49,602 bases of DNA, from assembly GCA_023431205.1 (NCBI GenBank), contig JAEYXQ010000059.1:1-49602 (forward strand). Reading direction: 5' to 3'. Shown piece by piece: positions 8,569 through 16,854 of this stretch (positions are counted from its first letter, which is position 1; every line of letters starts with the position of its first letter). The translations under genes and the position numbers were made by a program. Source of the stretch: Pseudomonadota bacterium. Lineage in GTDB: Bacteria; Pseudomonadota; Alphaproteobacteria; Rhizobiales; Devosiaceae. The notes beneath the pieces are model-generated. The model did no database searches. It was not told the DNA's origin and saw only the letters and a list, made by a program, of their open reading frames with translations.

Positions 8569-8954
8569 TCCGCCGCCTCCTGAAGCTTGGCAAGTTCCCC
8601 CTTGGCGATGCGGAAGGCCGCATTTGCCGCGGGCACGCCGGCATAGATCGCCACGTGCAGCAGCGCCTCCTTGATGTCCTCGGCTGTCGCCCCGGTGTTG
8701 GCAGTCGCTCGCACATGCATCGCAAATTCCTCCTCGTGTCCAAGCGCCGCCAGCAGCACCAGCGTCAGCAGCGAACGTTCGCGGCGCGAGAGCCCCGGCC
8801 GCGACCATACCGACCCCCAGGCACCCTCGGTGATCAGGGTCTGGAAGTCATCGTCGAAATCGGTCTTGCGCGCTGTCGCGCCGTCGACATGCTTGTCGCC
8901 CAGCACGGCACGCCGCGTGACCATGCCGCGCTCGAACAGGGGCGATTTAGCCAT
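8565..8954 (-). CDS. pcaC: 4-carboxymuconolactone decarboxylase
   Basis: This 129-residue enzyme converts gamma-carboxymuconolactone to beta-ketoadipate enol-lactone and CO2. SRRERSLLTLVLLAALGHEEEF and HVRATANTGATAEDIKEALL are the CMD/AhpD-fold signatures. The ATG at 8954 gives the usual length; an in-frame TTG five codons upstream has no clear ribosome binding site. It overlaps the pcaD end by eight bases. In some bacteria PcaC is fused to PcaD as PcaL; here the two are separate. Confidence 0.93.
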   Translation of the reverse strand: MAKSPLFERGMVTRRAVLGDKHVDGATARKTDFDDDFQTLITEGAWGSVWSRPGLSRRERSLLTLVLLAALGHEEEFAMHVRATANTGATAEDIKEALLHVAIYAGVPAANAAFRIAKGELAKLQEAAE

Positions 8955-9741
8955 GGCCAAGATCCTCAAGAAAGCGATTGATGATATCCGCCAGCGCCGC
9001 GGGCTGTTCGATGCTGGGAATGTGACCCACTCCCGCCATCACTTCGAAACGAGCGCCCGGGATAGCATCGGCACAGGCCCGGACGAGTTCGACGGGTGTG
9101 GCGAGGTCCGCGTCTCCTGCGACAACCAGGGTCGGCCGATCGATGCTGCCGATGTCCCCGCTGAGGTCGGTGTCGCGCAGCGTGGCGCAGGTGCTGACAT
9201 AACCCTGGCGGTCCGACCGCAGCAGCAGGTTGCGCCAGCCGGCGAGTTCGACGGGGCGGCTGCTGCGGAAACCGGGGCTGAACCAACGCTCCATGGTGGC
9301 ATCGGCAATGGCGGCAACCCCGCCCTGCGTCACGGCGTCCATGCGGGCGTTCCAGAACGTGGCGTTGCCGATCCTGGGAGCGGTGTCGCAAAGCACCTGC
9401 CCCACCAGCCGACCGGGCGCACGGAGCGCGAAGCCCTGCGCAATCATGCCTCCCACCGAGACGCCGATCAGAGCGAGCTTGCCGGCTCCACAATGATCAA
9501 GCAGCCCTTCGAGGTCGGACAGATGATCGTCGAGACTGTACGGACCCGGAGGCGTATCGCTGAGGCCGTGCCCGCGCTTGTCATAGGTCAGGCAGCGGTA
9601 GCGGCTGGCAAAATGGCTCACCACCTCGTCCCAAATGCGCAGGTCGGTACCCAGCGAGTTGACGAACACCAGCAGCGGCGCATCTGCCGGCCCGCTAAGC
9701 CGATAATGCAGCACGACATCGTTGATGCGAGCAAAAGCCAT
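8947..9741 (-). CDS. pcaD: 3-oxoadipate enol-lactonase
   Basis: This 264-residue alpha/beta hydrolase hydrolyses the enol-lactone to 3-oxoadipate. The nucleophile is S95 in GVSVGGMIAQG, the acid is in GDADLATP (about 210-212) and the histidine is H240 in GVGHIPSIEQP. It is the first gene of the pcaDCHGBIJF operon, transcribed away from pcaQ, with a PcaQ-type box about 70 bases upstream. GGGAGGGGG immediately before the ATG is the ribosome binding site. Confidence 0.93.
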   Translation of the reverse strand: MAFARINDVVLHYRLSGPADAPLLVFVNSLGTDLRIWDEVVSHFASRYRCLTYDKRGHGLSDTPPGPYSLDDHLSDLEGLLDHCGAGKLALIGVSVGGMIAQGFALRAPGRLVGQVLCDTAPRIGNATFWNARMDAVTQGGVAAIADATMERWFSPGFRSSRPVELAGWRNLLLRSDRQGYVSTCATLRDTDLSGDIGSIDRPTLVVAGDADLATPVELVRACADAIPGARFEVMAGVGHIPSIEQPAALADIINRFLEDLGHG

Positions 9742-9810
9742 GCGATCCCCCTCCCGGCAGTTCTAGAGGGATGGCATCGGCGCTGTAAAATGATATGTCC
9801 CCGGGCAAAT

Positions 9811-9826
9811 ATAACCTGAGGCTTAT
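9811..9826. promoter_or_regulatory. PcaQ-type box ATAACC-N4-GCTTAT
   Basis: The element reads ATAACC-TGAG-GCTTAT and lies between divergent pcaD (69 bases away) and pcaQ (62 bases away). The PcaQ site described in Sinorhizobium, as I recall it, is ATAACC-N4-GGTTAA, so the left half is exact and the right half close. The same word, including the following CGAC, recurs at 40758-40777 before dctQM. It probably binds PcaQ with a beta-ketoadipate pathway intermediate as coinducer. Confidence 0.75.
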
Positions 9827-9888
9827 CGACAAGCTGGGACGAGGCTCTCTACGGCCCAGATCAGCAGCAACACATAACCGGCAACCGC

Positions 9889-10824
9889 ATGAGCAAGCCC
9901 ATCATCGACCCGCGCATCCGGCTGAGGCACATCGTGTGCTTTCTCGAGGTGGCGCAACGGCGCTCGATGGCCGGGGCGGCCGAAGCCCTCAACGTCAGCC
10001 AGCCTGCCGCCACCAAGACCATCCAGGAGCTCGAGTCGCTGCTGGGGGGCCAACTCTTCGACCGCACGCGGCGCCGGCTCTCCCTGACGGCCTTTGGAGA
10101 GGTGTTTCTCCAGTATGCCTCCACGAGCCTCGCGGCCCTGCGCCAGGGGATCGACGCCGCCAGGGGCGTGGGTGAAGCGACCGTTGTGCGCGTCGGCGCC
10201 CTGCCCACGGTGTCGGCGCGGGTGCTGCCCGAGGCCGTGCGGGCCTTCTCCGAAAGGTCGAGCGGAGCCGTCACCCGCATCGTCACCGGACCAAACGGCT
10301 ATCTGCTGTCGCTCCTTCGCACCGGTGACGTCGATCTGGTGATCGGCCGCATGGCCGAGCCGAACGCGATGGTGGGGCTTGCCTTCGAGCACCTTTATTC
10401 CGAGCGCGTGGTGCTGGCGGTTCGCCCGGATCACCCGGTGCTGCAGCAGCCGGACTTCAGCCTGCGGATGATCGAGGGCTACCAGACGCTGATGCCGACG
10501 CCCGACTCGGTCATCCGGCCGCTGGTGGAACGTATTCTGCTCGCCCAAGGGGTGACGCAGTTGCGTACCGACATTGAGACCGTCTCGAATGCTTTCGGGC
10601 GGTCCTATGTTCGCCAGACCGACGCCATCTGGATCATCTCGGAAGGCGTGGTCGCCAACGACGTCGCCGAAGGTCAGCTGGCGGTGCTGCCCGTCGACAC
10701 CGGCGAAACCATGGGGCCGGTGGGCTTCACCACCCGCATCGACACCGCGCCGAGCCTTGCCGCCACCGGGTTGATGCAGGCCGTGCGCCAGGTGACCCTC
10801 CGCTTGCACGGCGAAAACGACTAG
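9889..10824 (+). CDS. pcaQ: LysR-family activator of the pca operon
   Basis: This 311-residue LysR regulator has a winged helix-turn-helix at about 10-70 (SMAGAAEALNVSQPAATKTIQELE) and a C-terminal ligand-binding domain. DPRIRLRHIVCFLEVAQ at the start, and its place divergent to pcaD, fit PcaQ of rhizobia and relatives, which activates pca genes in response to beta-carboxymuconate or gamma-carboxymuconolactone. Its stop shares the tetranucleotide CTAG with the stop of the convergent AraC gene, so the two frames overlap by four bases. Confidence 0.88.
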   Translation: MSKPIIDPRIRLRHIVCFLEVAQRRSMAGAAEALNVSQPAATKTIQELESLLGGQLFDRTRRRLSLTAFGEVFLQYASTSLAALRQGIDAARGVGEATVVRVGALPTVSARVLPEAVRAFSERSSGAVTRIVTGPNGYLLSLLRTGDVDLVIGRMAEPNAMVGLAFEHLYSERVVLAVRPDHPVLQQPDFSLRMIEGYQTLMPTPDSVIRPLVERILLAQGVTQLRTDIETVSNAFGRSYVRQTDAIWIISEGVVANDVAEGQLAVLPVDTGETMGPVGFTTRIDTAPSLAATGLMQAVRQVTLRLHGEND

Positions 10825-11693
10825 CGGCCCAGCATCTGTTGGCGCAGGTGGGCCGGAGACACGCCGAACAGGCGGGTCATGTAGCGGGTGAAATAGGCCG
10901 GGTCCTCGTAGCCGAGTTGCGATCCGATCTGCTTGATCGTGAGGGTCGTGAACAGCAGCTGGCGCCGCGCCTCCACCGCGATGCGCTGCTCGATCACGGC
11001 CAGCGCCGCCTGGCCGAAAACTACCCGGCAGACCCTATTGAGGTGGGTATGGCTGACACCCAGGTCTGCCGCATAGTCGGAAACGCGCCGGGTCTGCCGA
11101 AAGCGCTGCTCGACGAGATCGCGGAAGGCTTGGGCGATCTGGCGGCTGCGGACCCCGCCCTGGCTGGGCACCTCGGTCCTCACGAGGCGACGCAAGGCGA
11201 TGAGCAGCAGCATCAGATGGGCCCGCATGGCGACGTCATGGGCTGCGCCCGGCCGGTCCGCCTCCTCGGTCAGCCGCTGCAACTCCGCGCCGATCCGGCT
11301 GCACTCTCCCGTCACCACAGCGGCCTCCGGGCGCGGCAGGCCCAGGCCTTCGAGGTCGCGCTCGATCAGGGTCACCACCATCCCGCGCACGTCGTGGCTG
11401 AAGCTGTAGGCGTGCACGGTTCCTGCCGGCACCACCACCACGCTTTCCGGCAGCAGCGCCGTTCGATGGCCGTCCAGCACCACCTCTCCGTCGCCGGCAG
11501 TCAGATGCAGCACCTGCAGGAACCGGTCATGCCGGTGTGGAGAGATGCGGTAATCGTGCAGGCGACTACGGGCCTGGATGGTTTCCCAATGCAGCCAATC
11601 CTGCTGCCGCTCGCCTGCCGCTTCGCCGTATAGGGCGTAGGTGGGGATCTCCTGCATGTTCAGATAGTGCAAGAGATTGTGTGCCGAGTCCAT
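10821..11693 (-). CDS. pobR: AraC-family regulator, PobR type
   Basis: This 290-residue regulator has an N-terminal cupin-like ligand domain (HRHDRFLQVLHLTAGDGEV, about 53-71) and a C-terminal double helix-turn-helix ending SQLGYEDPAYFTRYMTRLFG-VSP, the AraC consensus. IPTYALYGE near the start resembles PobR and HpaA regulators. It is divergent from pobA with only about 50 bases between, so activation of pobA by 4-hydroxybenzoate is the natural reading. An ATG at 11657 is an alternative start but lacks a ribosome binding site; the chosen one has GGGGCAGG upstream. Confidence 0.8.
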   Translation of the reverse strand: MDSAHNLLHYLNMQEIPTYALYGEAAGERQQDWLHWETIQARSRLHDYRISPHRHDRFLQVLHLTAGDGEVVLDGHRTALLPESVVVVPAGTVHAYSFSHDVRGMVVTLIERDLEGLGLPRPEAAVVTGECSRIGAELQRLTEEADRPGAAHDVAMRAHLMLLLIALRRLVRTEVPSQGGVRSRQIAQAFRDLVEQRFRQTRRVSDYAADLGVSHTHLNRVCRVVFGQAALAVIEQRIAVEARRQLLFTTLTIKQIGSQLGYEDPAYFTRYMTRLFGVSPAHLRQQMLGR

Positions 11694-11743
11694 TCAAGCC
11701 TGCCCCTGTCCATGCATCCTAACGGGCAAGAGGGGGAGAAATG

Positions 11744-12901
11744 ATGCGCACGCAGGTGGCTATCATCGGGTCGGGCCCAGCCGGCCTCATGCTGGGGCAG
11801 CTTCTGACCCTGGCCGGCATCGACAATGTCATTCTCGAGCGCAAGAGCGCCGACTACGTCCTTGGCCGTATCCGCGCCGGCGTGCTCGAACAGGGGTCGG
11901 TCGAGCTGTTGCAGCGGGCGGGGGTAGCCGGCCGCCTGCACCGCGAGGGGCTGGTGCACCATGGCACCGACCTGAGCTTCGACGGCGATCGGCTGCACAT
12001 CGACTTCACCGGCCTGGTCGGACGCCATGTCACCGTCTATGGGCAGACCGAGGTGACGCGCGACCTGATGGCCGCGCGAACCGCAACATCGGTCTATGAG
12101 GCCGAAGACGTCGAACTGCACGACATTGACGGCCAGCCCTGGGTCACCTGGAAAAAGGACGGCGTCACCCACCGCCTCGATTGCGACTACATCGCCGGCT
12201 GCGACGGCTACCACGGGGTGAGCCGTGCCAGCGTACCCTCCGAGGCGCTGACCACCTTCGAGCGGGTCTACCTGTTCGGCTGGCTGGGCGTGCTGGTCGA
12301 CAAGCCGCCGGTGGCCGAAGAACTCATCTATGCCCACCACGAGCGCGGCTTCGCCCTCTGCTCGCAGCGCTCTCCGACGCGCAGCCGCTACTATGTGCAG
12401 GTGCCGGCCGACGAGAAGGTCGAGAACTGGAGCGATGAGCGGTTCTGGGATGAGCTGCGGCGGCGCCTCGACCCGGCTACGGCCGACACCATGCAGACCG
12501 GGGCGTCGATCGAGAAGTCGATCGCGCCGCTCCGCAGTTTCGTCGCCGAACCGCTCCGCTTCGGCAAACTGTTCCTGGCTGGCGACGCCGCCCACATCGT
12601 GCCACCGACCGGGGCAAAAGGCCTCAACCTCGCCATGAGCGACGTTGCCGCCCTGTCCGATGCGCTGATCGAGTTCTATGCCGAGCGCTCACCCGCGGGG
12701 CTGGACAACTATTCGGCCAAGGCGCTGTCGCGGATCTGGAAGGCGGAGCGCTTCAGCTGGTGGATGACATCCCTGCTGCACACCTTCCCCGAAAACGGGC
12801 CCTTCGGCCGCCGCATTCAGCGCGCCGAGTTCGACTATCTCAGCGGCTCGGTCGCTGCCCAGCAGAGCCTTGCGGAGAATTATACAGGCCTGCCCGACTG
12901 A
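11744..12901 (+). CDS. pobA: 4-hydroxybenzoate 3-monooxygenase
   Basis: This FAD- and NAD(P)H-dependent hydroxylase converts 4-hydroxybenzoate to protocatechuate, feeding the pca operon. It has 385 residues, close to the usual 390. IIGSGPAGLMLG at the N-terminus is the FAD dinucleotide-binding motif; RIRAGVLEQGSVELL, DYIAGCDGYHGVSR and GDAAHIVPPTGAKGLNLAMSD are PobA hallmarks. Two ATG codons lie in tandem; I take the second because GGAG is five bases before it, against two for the first. vanA follows on the same strand after a gap of about 70 bases that holds an operator-like repeat. Confidence 0.95.
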   Translation: MRTQVAIIGSGPAGLMLGQLLTLAGIDNVILERKSADYVLGRIRAGVLEQGSVELLQRAGVAGRLHREGLVHHGTDLSFDGDRLHIDFTGLVGRHVTVYGQTEVTRDLMAARTATSVYEAEDVELHDIDGQPWVTWKKDGVTHRLDCDYIAGCDGYHGVSRASVPSEALTTFERVYLFGWLGVLVDKPPVAEELIYAHHERGFALCSQRSPTRSRYYVQVPADEKVENWSDERFWDELRRRLDPATADTMQTGASIEKSIAPLRSFVAEPLRFGKLFLAGDAAHIVPPTGAKGLNLAMSDVAALSDALIEFYAERSPAGLDNYSAKALSRIWKAERFSWWMTSLLHTFPENGPFGRRIQRAEFDYLSGSVAAQQSLAENYTGLPD

Positions 12902-12938
12902 TCCGGGCGCTCTCCCCCTAGGCTCCCACGCTTCACAA

Positions 12939-12955
12939 TGTTATACATCATAGCA
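12939..12955. promoter_or_regulatory. Operator-like TGTTAT-N5-ATAGCA before vanA
   Basis: TGTTAT-ACATC-ATAGCA lies about 20 bases before vanA. It matches, with few changes, the sites at 15541 (TGTTAT-ACAAC-ATAACA) and 30838 (AGTTAT-ACAAC-ATAACT). The 15541 copy lies just before the MarR gene at 15031-15495, the likely binder. Confidence 0.6.
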
Positions 12956-12973
12956 ATGTGAGGAGGAGATCAC

Positions 12974-14020
12974 ATGGAGAACCAGAACTACCCACTGAAC
13001 GTGTGGTACGCAGCTGCGTGGGATGTCGAGGTCAAGCGCAGCCTGTTGCCGCGGACCATCTGCAACAAGCCGGTGGTTCTGTACCGCAAGCAGGACGGAA
13101 CGGCGGTGGCCCTTGCGGATGCGTGCTGGCACCGGCTGCTGCCGCTCTCCATGGGCGAACTGCACGGCGACAACGTCATCTGCGGCTATCACGGCCTCGA
13201 GTTCGACGACACCGGGCGCTGTGTCTACATGCCGTCGCAGGACACCATCAATCCGTCGGCCTGCGTGAAGTCCTACCCCATTGTCGAGCGTCACCGCTTC
13301 ATCTGGGTGTGGATGGGTGACCCGGCACTCGCCGATCCGGCGCTGGTGCCGGACCTTCATTGGAACAAGGACCCTGCCTGGGCATCGGATGGCAAGTACA
13401 TCCACGCCAAATGCGACTATCGCCTAGTGGTCGACAACCTGATGGACCTCACCCACGAGACCTATGTGCACGGCTCGTCCATCGGCAATCGCGCGGTGGC
13501 GGAAGCACCCTTCGAATGCACGCACACCGACAAGACGGCGACGGTGACGCGCTGGATGCTCGACATCGACGCTCCCCCGTTCTGGCGCGGCCAGCTTGGC
13601 AAGTCGGGCAATGTCGATCGATGGCAGATCATCAACTTCGAGGCGCCATCCACCATCGCCATCGATGTCGGCGTGGCGCCGGCCGGCACCGGCGCGCCAC
13701 AGGGCGACCGAAGCCAGGGCGTGAACGGCATGGTGCTCAACACCATGACGCCGGAAACGGACAAGACCTGCCACTACTTCTGGGCCTTCGCCCGCAACTA
13801 CAAGATCGACGAGCAGGCGCGCACTCACAACCTTCGCGAGGGCGTCTACGCGATCTTCGGCGAGGACGAGATCATCCTCGAGGCGCAGCAGAAGGCGATC
13901 GACGCCAACCCGGACCACGTCATCTACAACCTCAATATCGACGCCGGCTCGATGTGGGCCCGCCGTCTGATCGACCGCATGATCGCCGAGGAAACGGCCA
14001 TGCGCAGTGCGGCCGAATGA
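12974..14020 (+). CDS. vanA: Vanillate O-demethylase oxygenase subunit
   Basis: This Rieske non-heme iron oxygenase demethylates vanillate to protocatechuate and formaldehyde. In its 348 residues the Rieske ligands are C51 and H53 (DACWHRLLPLS) and C70 and H73 (CGYHGLEF). The mononuclear iron site is NLMDLTHETYVHG (D158, H161, H166). The usual proline after the first Rieske cysteine is tryptophan here. GAGGAGGAG before the ATG is a strong ribosome binding site. vanB follows after 26 bases. VanA-type demethylases can accept related methoxybenzoates such as veratrate. Confidence 0.92.
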   Translation: MENQNYPLNVWYAAAWDVEVKRSLLPRTICNKPVVLYRKQDGTAVALADACWHRLLPLSMGELHGDNVICGYHGLEFDDTGRCVYMPSQDTINPSACVKSYPIVERHRFIWVWMGDPALADPALVPDLHWNKDPAWASDGKYIHAKCDYRLVVDNLMDLTHETYVHGSSIGNRAVAEAPFECTHTDKTATVTRWMLDIDAPPFWRGQLGKSGNVDRWQIINFEAPSTIAIDVGVAPAGTGAPQGDRSQGVNGMVLNTMTPETDKTCHYFWAFARNYKIDEQARTHNLREGVYAIFGEDEIILEAQQKAIDANPDHVIYNLNIDAGSMWARRLIDRMIAEETAMRSAAE

Positions 14021-14046
14021 GCGCAGTAGGCAGGGAGGCGCGCTAG

Positions 14047-15018
14047 ATGCGCAACCGGGTAGAGTGGCGGAACGCCCGCGTGTCGGACGTCCGCGCCGTC
14101 GCGGACGATGTGCGGCGCATCGCTTTTGCAGTGGAAGGGAGCCTGCCGCGGTTCGATCCGGGCTCCCACACCAATATCAGCGTCGAGATCGGCGGACAGC
14201 CGGCAAACCGCACCTACACGGTCGTGCCTTCAGCCCCGTCCGAGATCGCTGTCGCGGTGAAGCTGCATCCGCAGAGCCGCGGCGGCTCCCGCTACATGTG
14301 GGGCCTCGAGCCGGGGCAACCGGTGCGGCTGACGGTGCCGGAAAACCGGTTCGAGCTCAGTTTCCGCACAGATCACTACCTGCTTCTTGCCGGAGGCATC
14401 GGCATCACCCCCATCTACGGAATGGCCAAGGCGCTGGCGGCGCGGAACTGCTCGCTGCGGGTGGTTTACGCCGCCCGGACCCGCGGGCTGATGGCCTTCA
14501 CGGAAGAACTGACCGAGCTCCTCGGCGACCGACTGGTGCTACGCGACAATTCGGTGGGCGAGCACATCGATCTCGCGGCGGAGTTCGCCAATCTTCCCCG
14601 TGATGCAGAGTGCTACCTCTGTGGACCGATCGGCATGCTGGAGGCGGCAAAGGCCGCCTGGGCGGCAGCGGGCCGTTCCACCAGTCGATTGCGCTACGAG
14701 GTGTTCGGCGACAGCGGACTCTTTGCAGAAGAGGCGTTTACCGTCGACGTGCTCAACCGCAACATTTCGGTGTCGGTCCGGCCCGATCAGACGCTCCTCG
14801 AAGCGCTGACCTCTGCGGGCGTGCAGATGATCTTTGACTGCCAGCGTGGCGAATGCGGGCTTTGCGCGGTGAAGGTCGTCGAGACCAGCGCCACCATCGA
14901 TCACCGGGACGTCTTCCTCTCCGCCGAGGAGAAGCGCCATGGCGATCGGCTCTGCGCTTGTGTGTCACGGCTCGCCGGGGGGCGTGCCCTTATCGACGTG
15001 GGCTATAGGCCTGATTGA
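14047..15018 (+). CDS. vanB: Vanillate O-demethylase reductase subunit
   Basis: This 323-residue electron carrier for VanA has a ferredoxin-reductase-type flavin domain (about 5-105), an NAD-binding domain (LLLAGGIGITPIYGMAKAL, about 112-130; YLCGPIGMLEA, about 190) and a C-terminal plant-type 2Fe-2S domain with C265, C270, C273 and C303 (DCQRGECGLC, then RLCAC). GGGAGG precedes the ATG. The downstream MarR gene is convergent, 12 bases away. The P450 at 28822 has no reductase beside it; use of VanB by that enzyme would be speculation. Confidence 0.93.
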   Translation: MRNRVEWRNARVSDVRAVADDVRRIAFAVEGSLPRFDPGSHTNISVEIGGQPANRTYTVVPSAPSEIAVAVKLHPQSRGGSRYMWGLEPGQPVRLTVPENRFELSFRTDHYLLLAGGIGITPIYGMAKALAARNCSLRVVYAARTRGLMAFTEELTELLGDRLVLRDNSVGEHIDLAAEFANLPRDAECYLCGPIGMLEAAKAAWAAAGRSTSRLRYEVFGDSGLFAEEAFTVDVLNRNISVSVRPDQTLLEALTSAGVQMIFDCQRGECGLCAVKVVETSATIDHRDVFLSAEEKRHGDRLCACVSRLAGGRALIDVGYRPD

Positions 15019-15030
15019 TTGAGGTGACGA

Positions 15031-15495
15031 TCAGGTCAGGCGCTGCAGCAGATCCAGCAACTGCTCGCGCTTGGCCGGTCCGCCCAGGCGTCCGATGAAC
15101 TCCTGCTCCAACTCGTCGTGAAGCGACCGCGCGCGGGCGAGGAAGCTGCGCCCCGTCGGCGTCAGGTGCAGTGCATTGGCGCGCCGGTCACTCACAATGT
15201 TGAGCCGTTCGATCAGCCCGCGCGCTTCGAGGCCCTGGGCCAGTGCAACGAAGTTGGCTCGCTTGATCCCGAGCGCCGCGGCAATCTCGCTCTGCTTGCG
15301 GCCGGGGGAGTCGTCGACAAGCACCAGAACCGCATACTCGGCAGGCCGGATAGCCAGCGCGTCGAAGACCGCCGCGAACCGCTGGAAAACGCTTAGCTGC
15401 GCGCGCCGGAGGCGATAGCCGATCAGCCCGAGGCTTTCCTCGAGCTGGGCGCCGGCTTCGTCCGTCAGTTTCGCTGCAGCAGTTGCTGGCGGCAT
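15031..15495 (-). CDS. MarR-family regulator near vanAB
   Basis: This 154-residue MarR-type dimeric repressor has a winged helix around RKQSEIAAALGIKRANFVALAQ and SDRRANALHLTPTGRSFL as the wing. I take the ATG at 15495 with GGAGAA before it; a longer frame to 15576 would place the operator-like palindrome at 15541-15557 inside the coding region. That palindrome also occurs before vanA and before the ABC operon at 30884, so this protein probably controls itself, the lone dctP, vanAB and the ABC operon. The ligand could be vanillate or a CoA thioester; the sequence does not tell. Confidence 0.8.
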   Translation of the reverse strand: MPPATAAAKLTDEAGAQLEESLGLIGYRLRRAQLSVFQRFAAVFDALAIRPAEYAVLVLVDDSPGRKQSEIAAALGIKRANFVALAQGLEARGLIERLNIVSDRRANALHLTPTGRSFLARARSLHDELEQEFIGRLGGPAKREQLLDLLQRLT

Positions 15496-15540
15496 GCTGT
15501 TCTCCGAACTTGGTGACTGCTTGCTGCAATCCGAAGGCGT

Positions 15541-15557
15541 TGTTATACAACATAACA
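15541..15557. promoter_or_regulatory. Operator-like TGTTAT-ACAAC-ATAACA
   Basis: Symmetric arms TGTTAT and ATAACA flank a 5-base centre. It lies 45 bases upstream of the MarR start and about 185 bases before dctP. It is the most symmetric of three copies in the window and is probably the MarR autoregulatory site. Confidence 0.65.
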
Positions 15558-15632
15558 GTTTGGGGTCTGGTGTCATCAGGCAGGACTGCGAAGCCCTGCA
15601 CGACGCCGCCTCACCCGAAACACCTTGGCAAG

Positions 15633-15653
15633 TCGACCAGTCTCAATGGTCGA
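15633..15653. repeat. Inverted repeat TCGACCA-N7-TGGTCGA
   Basis: Perfect 7-base arms lie about 90 bases upstream of dctP. It could be a second regulator site or part of an untranslated leader hairpin. The 246-base gap between the MarR start and dctP holds this, the operator at 15541 and presumably the dctP promoter; I see no further gene in it. Confidence 0.35.
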
Positions 15654-15741
15654 CCGCCAGTTTGCTATCTGGCATGCCAAAGAGGATGTGGCGTGTGGGT
15701 TCAAGGACCGGGCATCACTCGGTCACTCTTAGGGAGGAACT

Positions 15742-16764
15742 ATGAAGAAGATCAGTCTCGTACTCGGTGCGATGGCCGCATTGGCCATGTCCACCACCAG
15801 CTTTGCCCAGGAAGTTACCCTGCGCATTCACCAGATGCTGCCGGCCCAGGCCACCATCCCTGCCCAGGCGATCGTGCCGTGGGCGGAAATGGTAACGGAA
15901 GCTTCGGGCGGCCGCATTGCGTTTGAACACTACCCGGCCATGCAGCTCGGCGGCGTTCCGGCCGACCTCTACGACCAGGCCAAGGACGGCGTCGTCGACA
16001 TCGTCTGGACCATCCTTGGCTACACGCCCGGCCGCTTCCCCAAGTCCGAAGTGTTCGAGCTGCCCTTCATGCTCACCACCGGCGAACAGTCTTCGGCCGC
16101 GTTTTACAACTACGTGACGGAATACGCCGCCGACGAAGTGGCCGGAACCAAGGTCCTGGCGCTGCATACGCACGGCCCGGGGCTGTTCCACTCGCAGGAG
16201 CCGATCAACTCGCTGGAAGACCTCCAGGGGATGAAGGTTCGTGGTGGTTCGCGCATCATCTCCAACATGCTGCAGCTGCTCGGCGCCGAGCCGGTCGGCA
16301 TGCCCGTGACGCAGACGCCGGAAGCGCTGTCCAAGGGCGTCATCGAAGCCACAACCGTGCCGTGGGAAGTCACCCCGTCGCTGCGTATCGCCGAACTGGT
16401 CCGGAACCACACCGGGTTCACCAGCGAGCATGGGCTCTACAGCCAGACCTTCGGCATGTTCATGAACTGGGACAGCTACAACAACCTGCCCGACGACCTC
16501 AAGGCGATCATCGACGAGCATTCCGGTCTCGAATTGTCGCGCCAGTTCGGCCGGGTGATGGACAATGGCGATGCCACCGGCCTCAGCCTTGCCATGCAGG
16601 CCGGCAACAACATCGTTCAGCTCGACGCTGACGAGACCGCCCGCTGGATCGCTGCGGCTGAGCCCGCCTATGATGCCTGGTACAAGGAAATGGAAGCCAT
16701 CGGCGTTGATGGCCCCGCGCTGGTCGAGGCTGCTCGCGCCGCGATCGCCGCCGAATCCAACTGA
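15742..16764 (+). CDS. TRAP transporter substrate-binding protein, orphan
   Basis: This 340-residue DctP-type periplasmic binding protein has a signal peptide with a basic start, a hydrophobic core and probable cleavage after SFA (about residue 22). GMKVRGGSRIISNMLQLLGAEPVGMP holds the conserved arginine region that binds carboxylates. GGGAGG precedes the ATG. No dctQM gene adjoins it, and a terminator follows at once. The orphan dctQM at 38796-40663 is a possible partner. Its place next to vanAB suggests an aromatic acid ligand, as for TarP-type proteins, but this is inference. Confidence 0.85.
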   Translation: MKKISLVLGAMAALAMSTTSFAQEVTLRIHQMLPAQATIPAQAIVPWAEMVTEASGGRIAFEHYPAMQLGGVPADLYDQAKDGVVDIVWTILGYTPGRFPKSEVFELPFMLTTGEQSSAAFYNYVTEYAADEVAGTKVLALHTHGPGLFHSQEPINSLEDLQGMKVRGGSRIISNMLQLLGAEPVGMPVTQTPEALSKGVIEATTVPWEVTPSLRIAELVRNHTGFTSEHGLYSQTFGMFMNWDSYNNLPDDLKAIIDEHSGLELSRQFGRVMDNGDATGLSLAMQAGNNIVQLDADETARWIAAAEPAYDAWYKEMEAIGVDGPALVEAARAAIAAESN

Positions 16765-16773
16765 CGCATCCTG

Positions 16774-16798
16774 GATGGCCCCGCTGCGCGGGGCCATC
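16774..16798. terminator. Hairpin terminator between dctP and MFS gene
   Basis: A perfect 11-base stem GATGGCCCCGC / GCGGGGCCATC with a 3-base TGC loop lies ten bases after dctP and before the convergent MFS gene. The T-tract is short, so termination may be partial in either direction. Confidence 0.8.
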
Positions 16799-16854
16799 TG
16801 TTCTGCTCTACGCTTCCGGCAGGTGCTGCCGAGGCCGTGAAGCGACATCCTGGG

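Noticed and set aside
15496..15576. Longer N-terminus for the MarR protein near vanAB
   Set aside because: It would put the most symmetric operator-like palindrome inside the coding region and adds residues with no MarR similarity.
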